In this document: positions 1 through 8,742 of the stretch, piece after piece
Position numbering within the stretch: the first letter of the stretch is position 1
How the letters are laid out: each line of letters opens with the position of its first letter
Assembly: GCA_011799875.1 (NCBI GenBank)
Contig: CM022301.1
Span: 213,115,888-213,179,887, forward strand
Reading direction: 5' to 3'
DNA length: 64,000 nucleotides
DNA from: Thinopyrum elongatum
Lineage: Eukaryota > Streptophyta > Magnoliopsida > Poales > Poaceae
Made by a program: the position numbers and the translations under genes
Notes under the pieces: model-generated
Databases searched by the model: none
Seen by the model: only the letters and a program-made list of their open reading frames with translations
Told to the model about the DNA's origin: nothing

Positions 1-337
1 TTTGGCCTCTCAATGTTTTGGGGATGAGATGTTAACCATCACGCCCCCGCCCTGTTTAATAGGCGCTTTTTCCCTGGCCCATGAGGGGCGTTTCTGTGAA
101 AGACTACTGGACCATCTGCCTCCTTCTGGCGCACGGAAATCGAGGGGTGTCATTAACCCTAAGCAAGAAAGTTGATGTTGTGGGCCCGACCATACTTCGC
201 CAAGGTCGTCAGCGGCCGAACTGTTGTAAAGCCGGACACGAAGGGGAAAGGAACTTGCCCCGCAAGCCGGAGACTTTGGGCGCGTGAGGCTACCGAGGAT
301 CATGGACCCCGGCATTGGAGGCTAGTTCAGGGGCTAC
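1..337 (+). mobile_element. 3' internal end of a Ty3/gypsy retrotransposon with polypurine tract
   Basis: This noncoding stretch leads directly into an LTR. A purine-rich tract close to the LTR start (about 313-336, containing ggaggc and caggggc) has the position of a polypurine tract, which primes plus-strand synthesis. The element continues upstream, outside the window. The short ORFs here show no gag or pol similarity that I recognise, which fits a 3' untranslated internal region. Confidence 0.6.
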
Positions 338-828
338 TGAGGGTGTCCAGGATTAGGGGGTCCTCGGGCTGTCGGCCTATCTCTCATGGGCCGACTTGGT
401 GGGCCACTTCAGATTCTGTCAAGGAAGGCCGAGCTACAGATAACATCGTATTACAAAAGGAAATCTTCGAAGCCGTGGTGTATCCTCCAAGTCAAGATGA
501 TGAAGATGGCAAGTTTATCCCGTGACGACACTTGATCACATGTAACCCTAGGTACCCCTGGTGTCTATATAAACCCGAGGATTTAGTTCGTAGAGGCTAG
601 AAGAACCATCATCATACTCATCTAGGGTTTAGTTCATCCGATCTCATGGTAGATCAACTCTGTAACCATCGTATACACATCAATACAATCAAGCAGGACG
701 TAGGGTTTTACCTCTTCGAGAGGGCCCAAACCTGGGTAAATACTGTCTCTGCGTTCCCTGTTTCCCATCGATCCTAGATCTACAGCTTGGGACCCCCTAC
801 CCGAGATCCGCCGGTTTTGACACCGACA
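338..828 (+). repeat. LTR (3' LTR) of a gypsy element, plus orientation
   Basis: This is a 491-bp LTR that begins TGAGGG and ends with a ...TTTTGACACCGACA motif, giving TG...CA termini. A TATA box lies near 564-573. Its layout and many words match the reverse complement of the LTRs of element A (41,397-41,847 and 54,086-54,536), including the CAAGCAGGACGTAGGGT segment, so the two families are related. No primer-binding site follows position 828, so this is read as a 3' LTR. The 5' part of the element and its target duplication are outside the window. Confidence 0.75.
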
Positions 829-1731
829 ATCAGGGCCCCCAAATTTGGTCTTTCAATCAAATGGGGATTAAGTGCAACATGAAGCACAAACATATCCGGA
901 GATATGCCCCCTAAGTTCAACCTCCTAGAAATAGTGTTTGCAAGGAAGGTCATGAAGTAGCGAATGGTGGATCACCGTCTACATCTGCCACGAGGACTCT
1001 TCGTCCGTCGCGGCAGCCTCAGCGAGGAGGGGCTTTGGCTTCATCTTGGACGGAACGGTCAATGCCAATGGGCCTGGGTAACGCGGTCGGCGGCGCCAGG
1101 AGCCAAAGCTCCCTCCGGATCCGGAGGGGCGTGCGGAGAATCAGTTTGAGCCGTCGGACTTGTCGATCGCGGCGCCCGAAGCTGGAGGTTTGCGGATTTG
1201 TGGAGAGGAGAGGCGGCGGTGTAATGTTGTAGGGTTTGCATCCGCGGCCGATCGACTTAAATAGCCGGGGCAGGTGGACCAGCTTTGCTTCAGTGTGGGC
1301 AACGAGCGGAGTAGGCTACTCGGTCGTTGCGCCGGTGTGAATGCCGGTCAACCAACATGAATGTGTGTAGGAATCCGTCTCGTTTGCTCTGACCGGCATG
1401 AATGCAACATGAAAAGTTGAGCGTGGGTTCTGAAGCGAAGGAAGGGTTTTTTTTGACATGAGCCTGCGTTGTGGGAAGCTATATCAAGACCACCGCAAAC
1501 CTTTTTTATTATTATTGATTTTGGATGTGCAGACCGGTCCGAATAATTTTGATGAGTGCTTTGTATTAGAAAAGATGAAAAAAAAAATGTCTGGACTGTG
1601 CGGTGCGCGTCGCCTTATTATGGCGTGATGGTTCCATAAACAGCAAACATCCTACTCGATACTCGATACTCGATAGCTCTCAGATCCCCCGCCCCCACCC
1701 CTACCCTCAGCAACGCGGAGGCGACCTCGCG
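829..1731 (+). promoter_or_regulatory. Upstream region and 5' UTR of DCP1
   Basis: The interval between the LTR and the DCP1 start codon holds no gene that I recognise; the small ORFs at 964-1241 lie in GC-rich sequence and overlap each other on both strands. The promoter and 5' UTR of DCP1 should lie here, but I see no clear TATA box. A tract rich in C and CCT (1686-1715) precedes the ATG, as is common in grass 5' UTRs. Confidence 0.4.
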
Positions 1732-4700
1732 ATGCCGCCGCCGCCGCACCCAAACGGGGGCAAAGTAACGCCGAACCTGGCCATGGACGCCGAGGGCACG
1801 CGCCTGCTTAACCTCACCGTCCTGCAGCGCCTCGACCCCGCCGTCGAAGACATCCTCATCACTGCCGCGCACGTCACGCTCTACGACTTCAACATCGACC
1901 TCAACCAGTGGGTGAGGGCTCCTCTCTCGTCCGATGCCTTTGCTGCACTCGACCACGATCCGATCCGATCTGATTTTATTTCTGTTTCGTGCAGAGCCGG
2001 AAGGACGTGGAGGGATCGCTCTTCGTGGTGAAGAGGTGAGGCAGATTGGGGAAAACGTGTTTTGGGTTTATATGTGGGTTTTGTGCGCGTGTAGCAGCTA
2101 ATTGTATCAGGATTGTGTTGGATTGCGTGTAGGAACTCACAGCCGAGGTTCCAGTTCATCGTCATGAACAGGCGCAATACGGGTACGTGCATCTTTGATC
2201 TAAGTTTGTTGGTTGATCTCTCGTAGTACACCGGGTCCTTCAAGTAGGATAGAGATCACGATGGAACATTCTTTTGTGGCAGTGGTTCCTAAATCCTAAG
2301 ATTGACTTGTGTTAAGTAGATTAGATCATTATTGATGGAGTAATGCAGTAGTTACATGAAAATTACTTGGTTATAGTACGTTGGTTGCTTCAAACCAATT
2401 TGGGCGGCCCTGAAAAATTTCAACTTTTTTTATCGTCGATGCTGAGCCACATTGAAAAACCAATAATTAGTTTTTATGACACTGCTTTTATTCAGCCTGA
2501 TAGTTAACTCTTCAGTGATATGGTTACAAGGGACCTGAGATGATCTCATAGTTGCCAAAAAAGAAAGAAGAGATGATCTTAGAAATTAAGGATCTTGCAT
2601 TAGCTCTATGGCTGCATACAAGTCTGATGGGGCCTGTAGCACTAGTTCCTGGTCAATGGATCCACTGGAGAAATCAGATAGATATCAAGATAGTATCGAT
2701 CTAAATTCTTATTATGTTTCAGATTTAGTATAGAGAAAAGCTGTGAACTGTCACATACACACAAAACAGATGCCCATGTGAATACACTGTGAACAAGGTT
2801 CGTCAGTCACGTCTCTGAGTAGCAAATTTTTTGGGATTTGGCGTTCTGTTTCTCACTGTAGTAAGATAGGTGTGTTTTCATGATTTGTATTTTACATAAG
2901 GTTGTTAGAGTGTAGTCATAGACTGACAACTGCTAAGCTTGTGTAGATGCTAAATTTTTATATGGTATACAGTAAAACGATTGGCCCATGAAAAGATTGT
3001 GTTCTATATTTGACAGATAATCTCGTGGAGGATTTGTTGAGTGATTTTGAATACGAACTCCAGCCTCCATATTTGTTGTATCGGAATGCCACACAGGAAG
3101 TAAATGGCATTTGGTTTTATAACCAACAGGAGTGCGAAGCTGTTGCTAGTTTGTTTGGAAGGTAAAGTTTGTCTCCCCCCCCCCCCCCCCCCCCCCTCGG
3201 TTCGGTGGCTTATTTTTGTTGTTAGAGTGTACCCGATGACCTGACTTTTGATATCTTCGGTACTACTATATTTAGTAGTGTTCAGATTACGTACTCGCAT
3301 ACAATGTACTCCCTCTGTAAACTAATATAAGACCTTTTATAGTTTGGCAAACACCAAATATATATTGTAAAAACAAGTAGTCAAAGTTTTATTTTTTAAG
3401 ATCATGCAAAAATTAGAAAATGACATCTTTAGGAAACCAAAGAAAGAATTGGATTTTGGAAGTTTTGTTTACTCTGTAGCTGAAACTGTTGAATATTTGA
3501 ACTTCCTAACTGAGAACTGTCGAATACTCTATTTGCATCTAGGCATTGAACTGCTTAAGTAGTCCTTAGAGTATGGTCGTTTGAACTATTTGTTGTCTTA
3601 GTACACATTCACCAATTTCAAATCAGTACTCCCTCTGTAAAATAATGTAAGACTGTTTAGCTCACTACTTTAGTGATCTAAATGATCTTATATTAGTTTA
3701 TAGAGGGAGTAGTTGCAATAAATGATTCTGTCCTATCGGCAGAAATTAGTACACAATATAGCTGTGGTTTGCTGCTATTCATTTTGCAGTAAGAAATTTT
3801 GTTTCAATCCTTTTCGGGCAGGATACTGAATGCTTACGCGAAAGTGCCCCCAAAGCCCAAAGTGCCATCTATAAAAAGGTTCTCTCCTGTACTTGTGAAC
3901 GTTAAACTTGTTTCATCTCTTGAATTCACTTGTCCAATTTTATTGTATTCGGAGCTTTGTTTTGAGTTCTGTATTAAATGTACTTCTGCTGAATCATTTT
4001 GGTGCGTGACAGTGAGTTTGAGGAATTAGAGGCTGTTCGTACATCCTCTGCCATAGATGGTCCCCTTGAACCTCCTCCATCATCTACCGCTGTAGTTTCT
4101 GATACCCCTGATGAATCGTTTGCCAGTTATTTCAGTGTAAGTTCTCTCTGAACTTATCATTGTTACATTCGTTCATGAGATGATACATATTTGCAATAGT
4201 TCAGTCATGGTCGGGGAGGGGGGTTAACTTGGTCCTAACACAACTCATTCCTCATTTTATTATTTTTTGTTCGAGAGAATGATACGAGGTTGGTTCATCA
4301 CATCCTCATCCCTCACAAGCAAATGCTAGTAAAGAGAGAGGAATTTGTGATCCTGGAAACTCCCCCTAAATTTCCTTGCTTAAGCTCAATAGTGCATCTT
4401 CATTTATCTGGTTTGTGAATTCATTGTCTATTGTGGTTCTTGAGTTATAAATGCATACCAGTGCTATGCTTTTTGCTGGTTACAGTTCTATATATGGTAC
4501 TTCCACTGTACTGCTATTCATAGTGTCAAACGCGCCTGTTGAATTCTATCTGGACAAAACTTACAGGGTGTTGCTAACGTTGTGAATGTACCAACTGCAC
4601 CAATGACTGGAAGAGCTCACCCACCTACTGAGTCTGTTGCATCATCCCACGTACCAATGATCATTTCATCTGCTGCTCCAACACATCAGATGAGTGCTTC

Positions 4701-5140
4701 ATCAGCTCCACCACTGCCCCTCCACACTAATGCACATGCTGGCCACTCGACAGACCTTGTAACTCCGGCGTTCTTTGTGCCTCCGTCATCCCCTTCCACA
4801 TCTTTGGTGCAACCGGTTTCATCCTTGATGCCTACAGCGCCACCTCTTCATACTGCTTCCACATCCAGCCAACGTCCACCATATGGTACCCCACTTCTTC
4901 AACCCTTTCCACCACCAACTCCTCCTGCATCCCTTACCCCTGCACACAATGATGGACCTATTATTTTGAGGGATAAAGTTAAGGATGCCCTCCAGAGACT
5001 TGTTCAGGTATGTTCTGCATTGAAAGAAAAAACAAGTTGTAATCTTTGTGCTTTTATTTGCTTTTAACACTTCTTCTATTGCCTAACAGAGTGACGAGTT
5101 CATCGATTTAATCTACCGGGAGTTGCTGAATGCTTGCTAG
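1732..5140 (+). CDS. DCP1: mRNA-decapping enzyme subunit DCP1
   Basis: DCP1 activates the DCP2 pyrophosphatase that removes the mRNA 5' cap in cytoplasmic processing bodies. I infer eight exons with GT-AG introns: 1732-1911, 1995-2035, 2133-2182, 3017-3161, 3822-3878, 4013-4136, 4567-5007 and 5090-5140. They give 362 residues, close to Arabidopsis DCP1. Residues about 15-150 form the EVH1-like DCP1 domain (motifs LNLTVLQRLDP, DFNIDLNQW, FQFIVMNRRN, EVNGIWFYNQQECE). Residues about 200-325 are rich in Pro, Ser and Thr. The last 35 or so residues (from KVKDALQRLV to YRELLNAC) match the C-terminal trimerisation helix of the family. The start codon gives the expected short N-terminus before the conserved domain. 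All exon joints keep frame and no stop interrupts the model, so the gene looks functional. Intron 4 contains a Stowaway MITE and a long C tract. The family assignment is very sure; exact splice sites are from inspection only. Confidence 0.95.
3175..3196. repeat. Poly-C tract in DCP1 intron 4
   Basis: A run of 22 cytosines lies about 14 bases after the exon 4 donor site. Its length is likely variable or poorly determined. Confidence 0.9.
3307..3390 (+). mobile_element. Degenerate Stowaway MITE end
   Basis: The segment begins TACTCCCTCTGTAAACTAAT, the typical start of Triticeae Stowaway MITEs. I find no matching inverted end nearby, so it is a remnant inside DCP1 intron 4. The right limit is approximate. 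Confidence 0.5.
3627..3711 (+). mobile_element. Stowaway MITE in DCP1 intron 4
   Basis: This 85-bp segment is flanked by TA and has inverted ends: TACTCCCTCTGTAAA on the left and TTTATAGAGGGAGTA on the right. It is a complete non-autonomous Tc1/Mariner-type MITE inserted in an intron, so it should be spliced out with it. Confidence 0.85.
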
Positions 5141-5436
5141 TCCTTGTGAAGTTTTTGTCTGTGACAAACATGAAAGGAGTGCTTCTGTTCTTTGTGAGTT
5201 TTGTATGCCTCTTAGCCTTTAGTCCTCAAACTACTGTATAGCTCTGTCCTAATGCGTTGATGTAGAGTCCTTCACTCCTTGATAGCAATGGTTGGTAGTA
5301 TATCGCGGTATCCCTTGTTTCCAATATCTTTGTTGTCGTACAGTATATTTATGTAATTGAAAACACCGAGATGAAACAGGTTATGTGACAGACAGAGCAC
5401 CATAACAGTTATGTACCATATTTTTTGTTTAACAGG
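5141..5436 (+). other. 3' UTR and downstream region of DCP1
   Basis: AT-rich sequence follows the DCP1 stop codon and contains no further coding signal. The transcript end is probably here, but I cannot place the poly(A) site. Confidence 0.45.
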
Positions 5437-5513
5437 TACTCCCTCTGTCCCATAATGTAAGACGTTTTTTGGCACTAGTGTAGTGTTAAAAAACTTATGG
5501 GATGGAGGGAGTA
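5437..5513 (+). mobile_element. Stowaway MITE downstream of DCP1
   Basis: This 77-bp element including TA flanks has ends TACTCCCTCTGTCCCAT and ATGGGATGGAGGGAGTA, which are inverted copies of each other. It lies just beyond, or within, the DCP1 3' UTR. Confidence 0.85.
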
Positions 5514-6176
5514 TTTCATATGGTTTATTCTTTGCGTTGCCGGTTTTGCTATGGAACTCCCAAGCAAAAAACAGGGAATGTGGTTCTCTCTGGCATTGCT
5601 TGGCACTCGAAGCTTTTACAACGTCATGCATGGAGGAACATTTGAGGAACGGTGAGCAGATGGTAGGCTAGATATTTCGGGAATAGATGCCCGGGTTGAA
5701 ATTTTCTTTGGCAACTAGAAGCCCTGTGGAGAATTGGCACCGTCATTTGGCTCAAAGGGGCAAATATACCGCTACATAGAACTGAAGCAGAAGCGAAACG
5801 TGGTGAACTGAAGCAAAAGCATTCCCCATCGGATCTTGCTGCCAGTGAGCCCCTCTTTGGGCATGTTGTCTTCACGGCCACCACCAGCAGCAGTCGCTGC
5901 CGGCGGCAGTCTCCCTGGTGGCGTGGCATATTGGGCATATTGGGCAGGACGCAGAACTCCAGTCGTGGTCGCCTATCTAACTGCGGGAGGAGATCTAACG
6001 ATACGGCTGCTACCGCCGTCGGTGAGCACGATGGAGGCGGAGGCACGAGTACGAGGAGACATAGCACAGCCTTGGAACGACACGGTGTGGCAGGGGAGGG
6101 AGGCGGCAGCTGCGTGGGCAGGTGTCCGAGACGTGGATCCTATCCCAAGGAATAATGGGGATCCGGCAGAGAAAAC
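5514..6176. other. Intergenic, nothing recognised
   Basis: Short overlapping ORFs occur on both strands but none has a domain I recognise. The 147-residue minus-strand ORF and the 114-residue plus-strand ORF overlap in GC-rich sequence, so they are probably chance frames. Confidence 0.4.
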
Positions 6177-6179
6177 CTA

Positions 6180-8084
6180 GGATGCGTTTGGTTACTCATC
6201 AATTTTGGGCACTTTGCATGTGTGATTCAGTTGAATCCGTTTGAGGGTATGCAGGTCAAAAACCAAGTTTTGCACATTATTTGTTTGCCTGCATCTCCTC
6301 CAGCCTGGCTAAGCAGCAACATCGACACCTGTGTTTTGGTGCCTGCATGGTCTATCCAAATGCAAAGAGGTGTTGTTTGGTTACACACAACACAAGTGAT
6401 GTGGTGACCTTTTGTAGGAGTGGTGAGGTTACCAATACACGCAACACACACCATAAACCATAGCATAACCACAACAATAACATAACCATAACCGTACCAT
6501 AAGCATAGCAGTTCAAACATAGCATCACAACAAAAACACAATCTTCAAACCTAAGCAGCACCCACATCACCATTAAGCCCAGCAGCACCCTCATTAGCAC
6601 CTTCATCATCCATGTAGAATGCTGGATCGTGCAACAAGCAATTTGCCACAACCTGAATGCCCTGGTTGTTGAAGACGAGGACACTCAGGTTGGCGGGGCT
6701 CACCAGCTTGAAGGTGTTCTTAAAAAACCCAGCTTGAAAGGTGAGAAGGCTTTTGATGCTGATGTCGTGGGCTACACAGAAGGCAGCCCAACCCTTATCA
6801 AGGATGAGCCTGTCATTCACCATCTTCATGGTGACCTTCTAGGTGTAGTCGTTGTGTGTCGTCAGCCGGAACATCTCTGGGACGGGGACGAGGTACTTGC
6901 TGAAGGATGTAGGCATCTACAGAACCTCCAACTTAGTCCGTAGACGGTCTTGCAGAAGTGCGTCGAGCCGACATTCTCCTGGTAATGGTCGTACTTCTTC
7001 ACCCTCTTAGGGGCGGGGGAGGGGGGGGGGGGGGGGGTGGCGACCTCCATCCTCAACACTTTCTCCTTGCCGGAGGCGATCTCCTTCCCCTTCCCTGCAA
7101 AGGCGACCTCCTTGCCCTTCCAGGCACAGTTGATCTCCTTCTCCTTCCCGGGCAGAGACAGACTCCTTGCCAGCCTTGTTGTTGCCTCCAAGGATGAGTT
7201 TCTCATTCCGCATTGAGCATGCACATATGAACTACTGCTTGAATGAAAAACGCATTGCACGTATGATCAGGTAAATTTCTCAGCCTGGCTCTAGGCTACC
7301 ACCAGTCCGACTACAAGCTCATTGAGGTGGATGACTACAAGCTCTATCACCAGTCTGTTCAAACCCTCGATCCATCCAAATTAGTAGCACGTGGGTGTGA
7401 AAACCATCGAATTGATTCGAGGGTTTGTTCAAACCGTCGACGATTCGAGGGTTTGTTCAAACCATTGATGTTCGAGTGTTTAGTCACGGACTAGTGTTCA
7501 AACCCTCGAAATCCCTACCCGTGTGTGTTCGAACCCTAAAATCGATTCAATCGGTCCCAAATCACAATGGATTCAACCGATCCCTAACCAAAGCCTACTA
7601 ACTGTCAATCGAGTAGGTGCAATCTACAATCCACGGTAAAGCGAGCGTGACGCCTTACCTAGAGGGGGACATAGTACATAACGCCATTGACACAGAGGGA
7701 GTGCTCATCGTGCAGATCTTGTGGTCGCGTCTGGGGAGAGATAGAGGGGAGATTGAGGGATGGGAGGAGGGGAGAGCGAAGGGGTGGGAGAAGGGGAGAG
7801 TGAGCGGTAGGAGGGGGTGAGGGAGCTATGGCGCCGCGATGGGAGCCAGCGCGGTTTCTACCGTGTGTCCCCGCGCGTGCAGCCTGTCGTTCCCACGTGC
7901 GCCCCTCGCATCCCACGGGCCAGGCTCGTTGGAAACGGCCGATTCGGCGGTTTCCAGCAAGCTAGGCCCAGAGTTGCTTTAAAGTTCGCGCGGGCCCAAA
8001 TTTTGATGCGACCCAGGCTACCAAACAAGTCAAAACTAAACCTCGCGGCCCTGGATGACCTAATGCAGGTAACCAAATGCATCC
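6180..8084. mobile_element. Non-autonomous PIF/Harbinger-like transposon carrying a B3 fragment
   Basis: The left end reads GGATGCGTTTGGTTAC and the right end, reversed, reads GGATGCATTTGGTTAC, so the terminal inverted repeats are nearly perfect. The element is flanked by CTA on both sides (6177-6179 and 8085-8087). A 3-bp duplication and GTTTGGTTAC-type ends fit the PIF/Harbinger (Tourist) superfamily, although the usual duplication is TTA/TAA. No transposase is seen inside. Instead it holds a disrupted B3-domain-like sequence on the minus strand, which suggests capture of a gene fragment. Superfamily is inference; the inverted ends are directly visible. Confidence 0.6.
6551..7260 (-). pseudogene. 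B3 DNA-binding-domain-like gene fragment, broken
   Basis: On the minus strand an N-terminal part rich in Lys and Glu leads to KRVKKYDHYQENVG (about 7000). A shifted frame then gives MPTSFSKYLVPVPEMFRL (about 6920-6865), and after a TAG stop near 6841 comes a third segment with GWAAFCVAHDISIKSLLTFQ and SVLVFNNQGIQVV (6800-6640). The order basic motif, then LP(I/V)P-like segment, then GW...F...H...GD/S.L.F and VxVFxxxG-like end resembles plant B3/REM transcription-factor domains. A frameshift, a nonsense codon and a G homopolymer of 17 (7021-7037) break it. It lies wholly inside the inverted-repeat element at 6180-8084, so it is probably a captured gene piece rather than a host gene. The B3 assignment rests on motif spacing only. 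Confidence 0.5.
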
Positions 8085-8087
8085 CTA

Positions 8088-8334
8088 GTGTATTTCAGCG
8101 TCCAAATGCCCAGGCACATGACCCGGGGCTGATTTTGCGCCTGGGCTTTCCACCAAGGGAATGGGGCAGAATCCTCAAGGGATCCCTGGCTATCAAACAC
8201 ACCCTTAGGCCTTGTTCGGTACGAGTGCATTTCCAACCCCAAGCAGTTTGAGGATGGGAGGGATTTGATGAATACCTCTCCTCCACCCAATTTCCTTCCA
8301 GTCCACAATCCCTTCTCACTACAAAAATTGTTGG
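8088..8334. other. Short intergenic stretch, possible further MITE end
   Basis: The words TATCAAACACACCC and GGCCTTGTTCGGTAC (about 8189-8222) resemble ends of Tourist or hAT-type MITEs in grasses. I could not find a convincing partner repeat. Confidence 0.3.
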
Positions 8335-8742
8335 TGTTAGATCCTGGTGGGGACCTAACAGAATTGACAAAGTAATTAAGTAATTTGAAGAACGGAACTA
8401 GGGTTTGAGTCCAATTGAGGAGGCCATATTCTATTACTGTAACTATAGCGTATCAGGTTCTAGCCATTGAGGCAGAAATAACAAGGGATTAATCGAAAAA
8501 GATGCCACAACCTCACGTTATATAGGCGTACATATATTTGAGAGCAACTGTCGAGGTGAAAGTAACTTTAGTTAATATGGAACGGTGACTTTGCCGAAGC
8601 CATCCTAGCAGAGCGAAGCGAGATAGGCCATCCGATAACTGAACTTTATTGACTTCGAACATCCTCAAGGAGCTTCATGTCGAGGCGTGCCATGCTTCGG
8701 TGGTTGTTCTAAATACTGCAATGAATTTGACAAATCGGCGTC

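Noticed and set aside
5624..6180. 147-residue minus and 114-residue plus ORFs
   Set aside because: They overlap on opposite strands with no recognisable motif and no codon or splice support.
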